A stretch of 42,010 nucleotides of DNA. Origin: an uncultured Treponema sp. Lineage in GTDB: Bacteria; Spirochaetota; Spirochaetia; Treponematales; Treponemataceae. The notes below the pieces were generated by a model, which searched no databases, had not been told where the DNA came from, and worked only from the letters and a program-made list of their open reading frames with translations. Made by a program: the position numbers and the translations under genes. The DNA is taken from positions 1 through 42,010 of the forward strand of contig CAMOWQ010000006.1 of assembly GCA_946628495.1 (NCBI GenBank), in the 5' to 3' direction. This document shows positions 1 to 8,646 of this stretch, piece by piece. Numbering within the stretch: the stretch's first letter is position 1; every line of letters starts with the position of its first letter.

Positions 1-2
1 CC

Positions 3-74
3 GCACAATAATGTGCTACACGTTTTTTGTTGCAAAGAAACTATTTAATGCCGCTTTGCGGCGCAACAAAAAAA
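3..74 (+). repeat. Dispersed structured repeat A, copy 1
   Basis: A 71-nt sequence that recurs at 32964-33034 in the same orientation. It can fold as a short hairpin (GCACA at 3-7 with TGTGC at 12-16, loop ATAA). A long outer stem follows (TTTTTTGTTGC at 23-33 with its exact complement at 63-73), enclosing a second hairpin (GCCGC at 50-54 with GCGGC at 58-62). The two copies differ by paired changes in the stems, which suggests that the structure is maintained. The function is unknown. It lies about 150 nt upstream of the Mrp gene and may be the 3' end of a transcript starting outside the window. Confidence 0.75.
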
Positions 75-85
75 GTGTTTTTGCT

Positions 86-133
86 CCACGATTCGTTCCT
101 TCGCGCCAGTTTTTACTAAAAATATTTTATAAT
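86..133 (+). repeat. Dispersed repeat B, copy 1
   Basis: About 48 nt that recur in inverted orientation at 7624-7676. The best-conserved core runs from CGCCAGTTTTTACT to TTTTATAAT (about 30 nt, one base of indel). The outer part matches more loosely around CCACGA and TTCC. Both copies sit upstream of a + strand gene (mrp here, folD at the other site) but in opposite orientation, so a shared promoter role is unlikely. A mobile or structural repeat is more plausible. Confidence 0.65.
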
Positions 134-225
134 GTGGAATTACTGAATACTGGATATTTTTTCTTTGCTTTTGTGATAATAATCAGTATATTTAAAATAT
201 ATCATTATAGAATATCGAGGTTTAT

Positions 226-1053
226 ATGGGCGAATGTAGTCATGATTGTTCCAGCTGCGGAGAAAAATGCGAAAAAAGAGATTTTAAGGTAAATCTTCAT
301 AAAGACAGCAGCGTTAAAAAGGTGATTGGAATTATCAGCGGTAAAGGCGGTGTTGGTAAATCTCTTGTAACAAGTCTTCTGGCAAGCAAAGTATGTAAAG
401 ATGGATATAAAACGGCGGTTCTTGATGCTGATATCACCGGTCCTTCTATTCCTGAAAGTTTTGGCGTAGGCGATGTTCGTGCAACTGCAATTGAAGGTCA
501 GGATGCTTTGAATCCTGTTGTAACAGATTCCGGCATTCAGCTTATGTCCATGAATTTTCTTTTGCAGAATGAAACTGATCCTGTAATCTGGAGAGGTCCT
601 GTAATTGCGGGTGCCGTAAAACAGTTCTGGACAGATGTTGTATGGAAGGATGTTGATTTTATGTTTGTCGATATGCCTCCGGGAACAGGAGACGTTCCTC
701 TTACAGTTTTTCAGTCGCTTCCTGTAGATGGAATTATCATCGTTTCATCTCCGCAGCAGCTTGTGCGGGTAATTGTTGAAAAAGCCGTAAATATGGCAAA
801 TATGATGAATATTCCTATTCTTGGTCTTGTAGAAAATATGAGCTATGTAAAATGTCCTGACTGTGGAAAAGAGATTACGGTGTTCGGCAAGAGTAATATT
901 GACGGTATTGCAAAGGATTTTAATCTTCCTGTTCTTGCACGTATTCCTATGGAAGAATCAACTTCTCGTGCAGTAGACGAAGGTGATATCGAGAGTATTG
1001 ACTGTCCTTATCTTAAGGATGCCGTTGAAAAAGTTGAGGCACTGTTAAAATAA
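226..1053 (+). CDS. mrp: Mrp/NBP35-type iron-sulfur carrier P-loop ATPase
   Basis: A 275-residue cytoplasmic ATPase of the Mrp/NBP35 (ApbC) family, which binds and hands over Fe-S clusters to target proteins. The deviant Walker A motif GKGGVGKS lies at about residues 39-46, followed by DADITGPSIP (about 68-76) and the family motif MPPGTGD (about 150-156). A CPDC pair at C210/C213 matches the cluster-bridging cysteines of the dimer. The N-terminus has four extra cysteines (C4, C8, C11, C15), resembling the N-terminal cluster region of NBP35-like members. The start at ATG 226 is preceded by a GAGG ribosome-binding site at about 218-221. The gene appears to be a single transcription unit closed by the hairpin at 1070-1101. 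The family call is firm; the client proteins are unknown. Confidence 0.93.
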   Translation: MGECSHDCSSCGEKCEKRDFKVNLHKDSSVKKVIGIISGKGGVGKSLVTSLLASKVCKDGYKTAVLDADITGPSIPESFGVGDVRATAIEGQDALNPVVTDSGIQLMSMNFLLQNETDPVIWRGPVIAGAVKQFWTDVVWKDVDFMFVDMPPGTGDVPLTVFQSLPVDGIIIVSSPQQLVRVIVEKAVNMANMMNIPILGLVENMSYVKCPDCGKEITVFGKSNIDGIAKDFNLPVLARIPMEESTSRAVDEGDIESIDCPYLKDAVEKVEALLK

Positions 1054-1069
1054 AGGAACTTATGCTAGA

Positions 1070-1101
1070 ATGTCGGTCATTAGGTGGCCGGCATTTTTTT
1101 T
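1070..1101 (+). terminator. Intrinsic terminator of the Mrp gene
   Basis: A 9-bp stem (ATGTCGGTC at 1070-1078 with GGCCGGCAT at 1086-1094, two G-T wobbles) runs straight into a T tract at 1094-1101, 17 nt after the stop codon. Confidence 0.85.
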
Positions 1102-1155
1102 GCCTGTCCGAATAAAATATCATAAAACTGAAATATCAGGATAATCAGAGGAACT

Positions 1156-2886
1156 ATGAAATTATCAGGTGCACAAATTATCGTAAGACTTTTGGAAGGG
1201 TATGGTATTAAAACCGTTGCAGGAATTCCCGGCGGTTCAATTCTGCCTTTGTATGATGAACTTAATAAATCTTCCATAAAGCATGTCCTTGTGCGCCATG
1301 AGCAGGCAGCAGGTTTTATTGCGCAGGGAATGGCTCGTTCTACCGGAAAAACTGCCGTATGTCTTGCAACCAGTGGTCCTGGCGCTATGAACCTTCTTAC
1401 CGCAGTTGCCGATGCAAGATGTGATTCAATTCCTGTTATTGCAATTACGGGACAGGTTAATACAAGCCTTATTGGTACAGATGCTTTTCAGGAAGCAGAT
1501 ACTTTTGGTCTTTCTTTTCCGATTACAAAACATTCCATTTTTGTAAAATCAGGCAGGGAACTTTTTGATGCAATTCCTAAGGCTTTTGAAGTTGCCCTTA
1601 ACGGCCGTCCGGGACCTGTTCTTCTTGATATTCCGCGTGATGTTCAGCTTAAAGAAATTGAAGTTGATGATGCAATGTTTGAACATGCACTTTCTAACAT
1701 TGGAAAAAATAAACCATTAAAATTTCAGACAAGTGAAGAGGAATTGCAGAAAAAACTTCCAGCCATTCAAAAACTTCTTGCAAGAAGTAAACGTCCTGTT
1801 TTGTTTACGGGCGGTGGCTGTAATACTTTTGAAGCAGCTTCCGTTCTTGAAAAATTCCTTGCCGTTTGCAGAATGCCTGTCTGCACAAGTTTGATGGGCA
1901 TTGGTTCCGTGCCTGAAAGTTCTGAATGTTTTGCCGGCATGGTTGGTATGCATGGAAATCATGCGGCAAACGTTGCAATGCACGATTCCGACCTTGTTAT
2001 TGCGGTCGGCGTTCGTTTTGATGACAGGGCAACGGGTGTTGTAAATAAATTCTGCCCGGATGCAAAAATTATTCATATCGATGTTGATGCGGCAGAACTT
2101 GATAAGATTCTTAAATCTTCGGTTTCGATTGTCGGTGATGTTGTAAATATTCTTCCTCTTGTTACGGAACTTGCGCAAAAAGAAGGAACAAATTTTGATC
2201 CTGAATGGCTTAAAAAAATTTCGGCACTCAGAAAAGAAAATACTTCATTTTTATGCGGTCGACCTGAAGGAGAAAAAAAAGCAAATCCGCGTGAATTTAT
2301 TGCTTCTGTACCAGAACTTGCAGAAAAAACTGGAATTCCGGCACAAAATCTTATTGTAACGACCGACGTTGGTCAGCATCAGATGTGGACAGCACAGTAT
2401 TATCCTGTTGAACGTCCTCGTTCTTTCCTTACCTCTGGTTCGCTCGGCACTATGGGATTCGGTTTGCCTGCTGCAATCGGTGCTGCCCTTGCAAACCCAG
2501 AAAAACGCGTTGTCTGCTTTAGTGGCGACGGTTCAATCATGATGAATCTTCAGGAACTTGCAACGCTTGCCGAACAGAATCTTGCAGTAACCGTTATTAT
2601 TTTTGTAAACGGAACGCTTGGAATGGTTTATCAGCAGCAGAAATTCCTGTTTGAAAAAAATTATTCTGCTTCGGTTTTTGATTATGTTCCTGATTTCCTT
2701 ACGATTGCAAAAGGTTTTGGCATAGAAGCTGTAGATGCTTCCGTTGATTCAGACTGGTATAAAAAAGCGTTTGACTCTTCCAGAAAAAATAAACCTTGCA
2801 TTGTCTGCTGTCCTATTAATCCGGAAGAAAATGTTCTGCCTTTTGTTCCTGGTGGACGTGCAAATATTGATTCAATAAGAGATTAA
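1156..2886 (+). CDS. ilvB: Acetolactate synthase large (catalytic) subunit
   Basis: A 576-residue ThDP-dependent enzyme that condenses pyruvate to acetolactate (or pyruvate plus 2-oxobutyrate to acetohydroxybutyrate), the first common step of branched-chain amino-acid synthesis. The N-terminal PYR domain has the catalytic Glu in RHEQAAGF (about residues 45-52). The middle domain shows VGVRFDDRATG, as in the FAD-containing AHAS enzymes. The C-terminal PP domain has GDGSIMMN (about 457-464) followed by NGTLGMVYQQQ, the ThDP/Mg site. Full length. ATG 1156 has an AGAGG site 4-8 nt upstream. No regulatory subunit (ilvN) or other ilv gene is adjacent, so it is either regulated by a subunit encoded elsewhere or acts alone. 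It converges on the RarA gene, with only 25 nt between the stops. Confidence 0.93.
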   Translation: MKLSGAQIIVRLLEGYGIKTVAGIPGGSILPLYDELNKSSIKHVLVRHEQAAGFIAQGMARSTGKTAVCLATSGPGAMNLLTAVADARCDSIPVIAITGQVNTSLIGTDAFQEADTFGLSFPITKHSIFVKSGRELFDAIPKAFEVALNGRPGPVLLDIPRDVQLKEIEVDDAMFEHALSNIGKNKPLKFQTSEEELQKKLPAIQKLLARSKRPVLFTGGGCNTFEAASVLEKFLAVCRMPVCTSLMGIGSVPESSECFAGMVGMHGNHAANVAMHDSDLVIAVGVRFDDRATGVVNKFCPDAKIIHIDVDAAELDKILKSSVSIVGDVVNILPLVTELAQKEGTNFDPEWLKKISALRKENTSFLCGRPEGEKKANPREFIASVPELAEKTGIPAQNLIVTTDVGQHQMWTAQYYPVERPRSFLTSGSLGTMGFGLPAAIGAALANPEKRVVCFSGDGSIMMNLQELATLAEQNLAVTVIIFVNGTLGMVYQQQKFLFEKNYSASVFDYVPDFLTIAKGFGIEAVDASVDSDWYKKAFDSSRKNKPCIVCCPINPEENVLPFVPGGRANIDSIRD

Positions 2887-2911
2887 TTGTTCGGGCGGTT
2901 TTATAAAATTA

Positions 2912-5509
2912 TTACATTTTATAAACGCTGAAAAATGCAATTTCAGTATGCCAGTTAAACAGTGTGTTTTCGGATGCGGCAAGAAGAAGGTTTACGATTT
3001 TCTGTAAATCATTCTTGCCGATCGTTTCGTACATTTTTGCGCCATAAGCAGAAGTTTCTGGATTAAACCATTTCTGAATTTCTGTCGGTGTTATTTTTCG
3101 TTTTTCAGTTAATTCCTGTGGTGCATACTTTACCGTAAATCCCTTCTTTCTAAATTCATTTGCAATCTGAAGACCGTCCCACGAAAACAGCGGATTTGTC
3201 CTGTCGCCAAAGAATTCCTGTTCTGCGGCATCCATCTTATCAAGAATATCTCTGAAAGCAGGTATTGTTTCTGGAGTAAGAATCTGTTCTTTTATAAGAA
3301 GGCTTAATTTTTGTCCGTGGCATGGAATTCTCTGAGAAATGATTGCCTTCCAACCGTCTGCAAGCGGCGATTCATATACAAAATTTTCATCATCTGTATA
3401 TTCGCGTTCATCTTTTGTTTCCTGATAAAATGTAGGATCGTCCGACTCATCTGTTTCTTCGGAATTTTCTTTTTGAGGTGAAAGTACGCCTTCAATAGAA
3501 TCTGCAAGTGCTGTTATGGATTCTTCTGAACTGAACGGGTCTATAAAGAAAATCCTGTCGAAAACTGCGCCGTTGTACTGAAATTTAACAAGAATGTCGT
3601 AAAAAGCTTTTGGCGTAAGAAAATCTTTGTCGGCGGTTGTCCCTCGGAAAGAAAGAACCGGCCTGTCTAAATCTCCGAGCGTGCGACTGTATTGTTCCAG
3701 AATCTGTTTACCTTTTTCGCTCCTGCATACACCGCATGTAAGACCTTCTGGTGAGCGCCTTGCGATTTCCCACAATAAAAGACCGTTGTCTGCGTTCCAT
3801 ATAAGGTTTCTGTAGTGGCGTGTCATTTCTGCCATGGAAATCATTGTATCGCGTATATTAAGGAATGTTTCTGCTTTGTTTGAATCAAGCCGCTGCTGCC
3901 AGAATCTGTCGGCACGGTTTAAAGCAACTTCCTTTACTGCATCTTTTGGACTGAAAGTAAGGTTTTCGTCTTTTTTGATGTTGCCTGATTTAAAATGTTC
4001 GTTTATCCACCATTCAGAAATAGGATTTGCGCCAAATTCAGATTTTTGTGAGTCCTTAGGATTTGCTTTATACAGATTGATTGAACCTGTCTCTTCCGGT
4101 GCTGTTGCAAGCTGATCTGTCGTAATATTTTCGGCAGTTTGTTCTTTTTCCAGGAAAGATGCAATCTGAAGTTCTCGTCTTGAAAGTATATCTGCGCGGA
4201 TTTTTCCTTCGTACCCTTGTGTACTTGGCGTATAAAAAACGCGTCCATTAAGCGCGTCTGGAAGATATTGCTGCGCTACCCAATGATCGCGGTAGGCATG
4301 CGGATAAAGATAGCCTGCTCCGTGACCAAAACCTTCTGCATCGCGGGAAGAATCCCGTAAATGGTTAGGCACTTCGGAGTTTTCCTTTTCTTTTTCTATA
4401 GATGAAAGTGCATCGAAGAATGCCATTGAACTGTTTGATTTTGGTGCTGTTGCAAGATAAAGTGCTGCATGTGCAAGAAAATAACGGCCTTCAGGAAGTC
4501 CTACACGGTCAAATGCCTGTGCACATGAATTAACGACTGTTATTGCGTTAGGATCTGCAAGTCCTGTATCTTCGCAGGCAGAAATAAGCATTCTTCTGAA
4601 AATAAAATGTGAATCTTCGCCTGCTGCAACCATACGCGCAAGCCAATATAATGCGGCATCAGGGTCGCGTCCGCGAAGGCTTTTTATGAAGGCGCTGATT
4701 ATATCATAATGATAATCGCCGTCTCTGTCGTAAAGAACTACCTTTTTCTGAATGGATTCTTCGGCAGCTTCTTTGCTGATGTATATTTTTGTTCCGTAGG
4801 CAGGAACGGGCGGGTTTGCCTTTGGTTTCCAGACTTCGGGTGTAGTTTCTACTGCAAGTTCCAGTGCGTTTAAAAGCGAACGTGCGTCTCCGTTTGCCGT
4901 ATCAATAAGATGTTCAAGTGCACCTTCTTCGAATTCAATATTCCAGTGACCGTAACCTCGATTTGGATCGGTAAGTGCCTGAGTTGCAGCTTTCATCAAA
5001 TCCTGCTGTGTTAGAGGTTTTAGCTGAAAAACCCTTGAACGCGAAACCAATGCCTTGTTTACTTCAAAAAAAGGATTTTCTGTTGTTGCTCCAATAAGAA
5101 TGATAGTTCCGTTTTCTACCCAGGGAAGTAGCGCATCCTGCTGAGATTTATTCCAGCGGTGAACTTCGTCTACAAAAAGAATTGTGCGTTTTGCATATAA
5201 TTTGTAATAATCTTCTGCCTGCTTTATGGAAGCTCTTATGTCTGCAACGCCTGTAAGGACAGCATTCAATGTAATGAAATTTGATCTTGTGTGATTTGCA
5301 ATTACTTTTGCGAGCGTTGTTTTACCGCTTCCCGGAGGTCCGTAAAAAATAACTGAGGTAAGCTGGTCTGCGGCAATGGCTCTTCGTAAAAGACGTCCTT
5401 TGCCTATGATATGATCCTGTCCGATATATTCATCCAGATTGCGGGGGCGCATTCGTGCTGCCAGTGGTTCCGTGTCGTTTTTAACTTGGTCAAACAGGCT
5501 GTCAGACAT
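2912..5509 (-). CDS. rarA: RarA/MgsA-type AAA+ ATPase fused to a long C-terminal domain
   Basis: The first ~450 of 865 residues form a replication-associated recombination ATPase of the clamp-loader clade. Walker A is GPPGSGKT (57-64), Walker B LFVDEVH (111-117), sensor 1 ATTENP (141-146), arginine finger SRSRVF (156-161). The RarA lid and tetramerisation region follow, with [15 protein letters not shown] and the C-terminal YLPDAL motif. RarA acts at stalled forks and single-stranded gaps. Residues ~450-865 are additional. They contain a Cys pair (CGVC), an acidic low-complexity stretch (~690-720) and segments such as [11 protein letters not shown] that look like a degenerate Rossmann/methyltransferase fold. 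Similar RarA plus unknown-domain fusions are known from cyanobacteria; the extra domain's function is not established. The ATG has a GGGGGA site upstream. It is probably the last gene after 6907-7485 and 5556-6863 (gap 46 nt). Confidence 0.9.
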   Translation of the reverse strand: MSDSLFDQVKNDTEPLAARMRPRNLDEYIGQDHIIGKGRLLRRAIAADQLTSVIFYGPPGSGKTTLAKVIANHTRSNFITLNAVLTGVADIRASIKQAEDYYKLYAKRTILFVDEVHRWNKSQQDALLPWVENGTIILIGATTENPFFEVNKALVSRSRVFQLKPLTQQDLMKAATQALTDPNRGYGHWNIEFEEGALEHLIDTANGDARSLLNALELAVETTPEVWKPKANPPVPAYGTKIYISKEAAEESIQKKVVLYDRDGDYHYDIISAFIKSLRGRDPDAALYWLARMVAAGEDSHFIFRRMLISACEDTGLADPNAITVVNSCAQAFDRVGLPEGRYFLAHAALYLATAPKSNSSMAFFDALSSIEKEKENSEVPNHLRDSSRDAEGFGHGAGYLYPHAYRDHWVAQQYLPDALNGRVFYTPSTQGYEGKIRADILSRRELQIASFLEKEQTAENITTDQLATAPEETGSINLYKANPKDSQKSEFGANPISEWWINEHFKSGNIKKDENLTFSPKDAVKEVALNRADRFWQQRLDSNKAETFLNIRDTMISMAEMTRHYRNLIWNADNGLLLWEIARRSPEGLTCGVCRSEKGKQILEQYSRTLGDLDRPVLSFRGTTADKDFLTPKAFYDILVKFQYNGAVFDRIFFIDPFSSEESITALADSIEGVLSPQKENSEETDESDDPTFYQETKDEREYTDDENFVYESPLADGWKAIISQRIPCHGQKLSLLIKEQILTPETIPAFRDILDKMDAAEQEFFGDRTNPLFSWDGLQIANEFRKKGFTVKYAPQELTEKRKITPTEIQKWFNPETSAYGAKMYETIGKNDLQKIVNLLLAASENTLFNWHTEIAFFSVYKM

Positions 5510-5555
5510 TTTGTTCCCCCGTAAAATTTATGTGTATAAACTGAAACTCAGGAAG

Positions 5556-6863
5556 TTATTCTCTGTTCCAGTTGCCTCTGCTTTTATAATAAGACCATAA
5601 TCCGATATTTGCAAAATTTACTGCGGTTGTTGAACCTGTTCCAAGGAAGAAAATACCGCCATAAATAGAATTTTCTATTTCTGGAAGAGAAGGGTCTTTA
5701 GAAAGCAGTGTAAGTATAAAATATGCAGAAGAAAGCTGAACCGATGCATTTGTTGTAAATTCAGAAATGCTTGCAGTTCCATCGCTGTTAAGCGCAATTC
5801 GTGTAATTCCGCCGGAAGAAGATGAAGCTGTTGATGTATAATTTGCTTTTCCTGCAATAAGAGAGTCGGAATTAAGCGCAAAACATGAAACTGGAACTGA
5901 ACCTGCTGAAATTTGATTGCCGTTTGAATCCTGTAATGGTTTTTCGCCCTGTGAAGAATATGTATAGATATTTCCTTCGTTAGCAAAATAGATTACGTCT
6001 GACAGTTTGCCTGTTGTTTCGTTAGAAACAGAAGCTTCTGTCATAAAGAAACAGAGTTCGTTTCCAAGATATGCAGCCGAATTGATACCTTTGTTGTAGT
6101 ATCCGTCTGCAGGATTATTTACAGTGTCTTTATTTGTTATTGTAATAGATTTAATTTCACCATTATCGAGCTTGTAGTAAACGGGTTTGATTATGTTTGT
6201 ATATCCAGAAGAATTTCTGAGTGAACTTTCTATTGTAGTACCGCCGCTTCTTATGAATGCATTTCTGTGTTCATTCTTTACAGAGTTTGTTGAAAATACA
6301 TTGAATGCAGAAAAATAATAATCTCCGTATTTATATGTAATAAGGATGTCTTTATAGTCGCCGGTTGTAAGTTCTTTCCAGTCAGAAGATGAAGATACGT
6401 TCCATTCGCTTGTAGAACCAGATTTGAGTGCAGGTTTAAGCCTGAAAAGATGAGCCTTTGAAGGAGATGCCGTACCTTCTTCGCTATCGTTAATGTATTC
6501 AGTTGTTACTATATAAAGATATGAATCGTCTGCTACAACTTTAAGAATCTGCTGTCCTACATGATTTTCAACTCCGTAATAATCGTAGTGATGAAATTCA
6601 AAAGGATATGATTCTGCGGAAAGTGCATTCCACTGACCGTGTGTATCGCTGTTAAGAAGTTTGTATCTTATACCGTTGTTTGCTGTTGTAACAAGGAATT
6701 CTGTTCCGTCTACGTTGTAGCGTGCAATATGTCTTATGATTCCGTTTACAGTTGCTTCCAAAGGAAGAACGTCCTGACTGATATTATAATAAACAGCATT
6801 AAAGCAGCTGGTAAAAATCAAAGAAATTGAAAGCATTCCAAGTAAAAATAATGTTTTTTTCAT
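5556..6863 (-). CDS. Hypothetical lipoprotein
   Basis: A 435-residue protein with a lipoprotein signal peptide: a KK start, a hydrophobic stretch and the lipobox FTSC (Cys20). It is therefore probably anchored at the periplasmic or outer-membrane surface. The mature part is rich in Ser, Thr, Asn and Tyr. It contains repeated short beta-strand segments that suggest a beta-propeller or other all-beta fold (for example YLYIVTTEY, YYFSAFNVF, VIYFANEGNIYTYSS). I do not recognise a characterised family. The start is supported by AGGAA about 10 nt upstream. It lies 43 nt downstream of the outer-membrane-like gene and 46 nt upstream of rarA, so the three are probably co-transcribed. Confidence 0.7.
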   Translation of the reverse strand: MKKTLFLLGMLSISLIFTSCFNAVYYNISQDVLPLEATVNGIIRHIARYNVDGTEFLVTTANNGIRYKLLNSDTHGQWNALSAESYPFEFHHYDYYGVENHVGQQILKVVADDSYLYIVTTEYINDSEEGTASPSKAHLFRLKPALKSGSTSEWNVSSSSDWKELTTGDYKDILITYKYGDYYFSAFNVFSTNSVKNEHRNAFIRSGGTTIESSLRNSSGYTNIIKPVYYKLDNGEIKSITITNKDTVNNPADGYYNKGINSAAYLGNELCFFMTEASVSNETTGKLSDVIYFANEGNIYTYSSQGEKPLQDSNGNQISAGSVPVSCFALNSDSLIAGKANYTSTASSSSGGITRIALNSDGTASISEFTTNASVQLSSAYFILTLLSKDPSLPEIENSIYGGIFFLGTGSTTAVNFANIGLWSYYKSRGNWNRE

Positions 6864-6906
6864 AGTAAAAAGTTCCTTAAAATATATTTCTGCTGAAAAT
6901 TTTCTT

Positions 6907-7485
6907 TTAGAAGTGATATCTTGCGCTTATAGAAAAGGACAGGAATAATCCGTTGTAATTCTGCTTTGAATCTGCAACCCACTGAGGAATCCAGAAGAAG
7001 GTCGCTTCTGAACCTACGGAGAATGCCTCGTTAATTCTGTAGAATGCACCTGCATTTGCCCTTGCAACAAGCGACGGAAAATACTGCATGCTCTGCCATG
7101 TTTCGTAACCGATTCCGATTCCGGCTCCGAGCGGAAATTCCATTTTTCCTGCAGTTGGCTGTGCAATAACACCAAAAGTAATAGGAGCGGTTATCAATAC
7201 CTTGTTTCCGATGGATGCATTATAACTGAGAGTTGTTTCTCCTCCGATTGCAAGCCATGTATTAAGAAACTGATAGAAACCGAGATTTACGGCACCTCCG
7301 AAATACAGTTTATTGTTAAAATTAAGTGGAGCAAAACCGTCAAGTCCGAATTTGAACATACGGTCTCCTTTTCCGTTCTGTGTATATACATAGCCGTCAT
7401 CGTATTCATCGCCCTGTTCATCTGCATAAATACATGCAGAACAGAGAATAACTAGCATGGAAATAATTGAAAGTAAGCGTTTCAT
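6907..7485 (-). CDS. Putative small outer-membrane beta-barrel protein
   Basis: 192 residues starting at ATG 7485, chosen over the upstream TTG because GAGG sits 4-5 nt before it and the signal peptide then begins MKRLLSI. The hydrophobic signal probably ends near IYA-DEQ (signal peptidase I). The mature part has an acidic N-terminus, then alternating amphipathic strands rich in Gly and aromatics (NLGFYQFLNTWLAIGGETTL, GIGIGYETWQ), ending in SISARYHF. The terminal aromatic Phe is typical of outer-membrane barrels. The length fits an 8-stranded barrel. Specific family unknown. It is the first gene of the presumed transcript with the lipoprotein and rarA. Confidence 0.65.
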   Translation of the reverse strand: MKRLLSIISMLVILCSACIYADEQGDEYDDGYVYTQNGKGDRMFKFGLDGFAPLNFNNKLYFGGAVNLGFYQFLNTWLAIGGETTLSYNASIGNKVLITAPITFGVIAQPTAGKMEFPLGAGIGIGYETWQSMQYFPSLVARANAGAFYRINEAFSVGSEATFFWIPQWVADSKQNYNGLFLSFSISARYHF

Positions 7486-7623
7486 GTTGCCTCGCAAAAA
7501 GAATAGATTTTAAACAAAAAAATGAGTATATTTGTTTCTATTAATAAACATAAATATACCTTTTTTAGGTTTGTTTATCAATAAAACCTTATGAACAGGT
7601 GATAGTTACTTAAGGGTATGCTT

Positions 7624-7676
7624 ATTATAAAATATTTTTTAGTAAAAACTGGCGTTAGGGAACCACGAGCTCGTGG
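7624..7676 (-). repeat. Dispersed repeat B, copy 2, with a 14-bp perfect palindrome
   Basis: The inverted copy of the element at 86-133. Its outer end carries the perfect palindrome CCACGAGCTCGTGG (7663-7676), which is degenerate in copy 1. The palindrome ends 35 nt before the folD start and could be a protein-binding site, or simply the element terminus. The rest of the 7498-7711 interval is AT-rich with no gene visible. Confidence 0.65.
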
Positions 7677-7711
7677 CTGAAAGCCGATTTTTGCATAGGA
7701 GACGTAGAAAA

Positions 7712-8593
7712 ATGGCAGCAGTTATTATTGACGGAAAACAGATTGCGGCAGATGTAAGGGCTGATGTTGCTTCAAAAGTTTCGGAATTAAAACAGAAAGG
7801 TATTGTTCCGTGTCTTGCAGTTATTCTTGTAGGAGAAAATCCTGCTTCTGTAAGTTATGTTACTGGTAAACGCAAGGCTCTTGCCGAAGTTGGCATGGAA
7901 GATAAATCAATCATGTTGCCTGAATCTACAAGCCAGAAAGAGCTTCTTTCTTTGATTGAAACTCTTAATAAAGATGATTCTGTACATGGAATTCTTGTTC
8001 AGCTGCCTTTGCCAAAACATATTGATGAAGACAAGGTTATTATGGCAATTAGTCCTGAAAAAGATGTTGACGGTTTTCATCCTGTAAGTGTCGGAAATCT
8101 TATGATTGGACGCCCTGGATTCTTGCCTTGTACACCGCATGGAATAATCGTGCTTCTTAAAAAAATGAACATAGAAACTTCTGGTAAACATGCCGTTGTT
8201 ATAGGAAGATCGAACATCGTTGGTAAGCCTGTTTCAATTCTTCTTGCACGCAAGGACGTTAACTGTACCGTTACTATGTGTCACACCGGTACTAAAAACA
8301 TGGCAGAAATTACTAAAACGGCAGATATTATTGTAGTTGCATCCGGACATCCTCATACACTTACGGGCGATATGGTAAAAGATGGTGCCGTTGTAATTGA
8401 TGTCGGTGTAAACAGAATACCTGATGCTTCTAAAAAATCTGGTTTCCGTCTTATCGGTGACTGTGATTTTGATGATGTAAAAGAAAAGGCTTCTTTTATA
8501 ACTCCCGTTCCTGGTGGAGTAGGCCCGATGACAATTGCAATGCTGATGTTCAATACTCTTGAATCGGCTCAGAAACAGGCTGAAAAGGCATAA
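7712..8593 (+). CDS. folD: FolD, methylenetetrahydrofolate dehydrogenase/cyclohydrolase
   Basis: A 293-residue bifunctional enzyme interconverting 5,10-methylene-THF, 5,10-methenyl-THF and 10-formyl-THF in one-carbon metabolism. The N-terminal catalytic domain has the YxxxK signature (Y49, K53, in SYVTGKRKA) and [15 protein letters not shown] follows. The Rossmann domain has the NADP-binding [11 protein letters not shown], and the C-terminus has [14 protein letters not shown]. The start is ATG 7712 rather than an upstream GTG at 7673, because AGGAGA lies 9 nt before it and MAAVIIDGK matches the family N-terminus. It converges on folE2, another folate/pterin gene; the two are not in one operon. 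Confidence 0.95.
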   Translation: MAAVIIDGKQIAADVRADVASKVSELKQKGIVPCLAVILVGENPASVSYVTGKRKALAEVGMEDKSIMLPESTSQKELLSLIETLNKDDSVHGILVQLPLPKHIDEDKVIMAISPEKDVDGFHPVSVGNLMIGRPGFLPCTPHGIIVLLKKMNIETSGKHAVVIGRSNIVGKPVSILLARKDVNCTVTMCHTGTKNMAEITKTADIIVVASGHPHTLTGDMVKDGAVVIDVGVNRIPDASKKSGFRLIGDCDFDDVKEKASFITPVPGGVGPMTIAMLMFNTLESAQKQAEKA

Positions 8594-8601
8594 AATTGAC
8601 G

Positions 8602-8642
8602 ATGCCTGCCTCGGATTTTATGGGACAGGCATTTGTCGTTAA
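8602..8642. terminator. Hairpin between convergent folD and folE2
   Basis: A 7-bp stem (ATGCCTG at 8602-8608 with CAGGCAT at 8636-8642) with a 27-nt loop, in the 53-nt gap between the convergent stop codons. The T tracts are poor (TTTGTCGTT on the + side), so termination may be weak, but the position fits a bidirectional terminator. Confidence 0.55.
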
Positions 8643-8646
8643 AAAT

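Noticed and set aside
3..74. Integron attC-like site (hairpin with GCCGC/GCGGC tip and complementary outer arms)
   Set aside because: Neither copy has the GTTRRRY or RYYYAAC core sites, no integrase is nearby, and the flanking genes are not cassette-like.
11..292. A 93-codon ORF covering the left repeats and overlapping the Mrp start
   Set aside because: It spans repeat sequence, has no ribosome-binding site or recognisable protein features, and overlaps a clear gene in another frame.
1102..1155. Leader peptide or attenuator before ilvB
   Set aside because: No short ORF rich in Leu, Ile or Val codons and no alternative hairpin pair is visible between the upstream terminator and the start.
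2898..2926. AT-rich hairpin at the ilvB/rarA convergence as a terminator
   Set aside because: The stem is made almost only of A-T pairs with a bulge and overlaps the rarA stop; no T tract follows.
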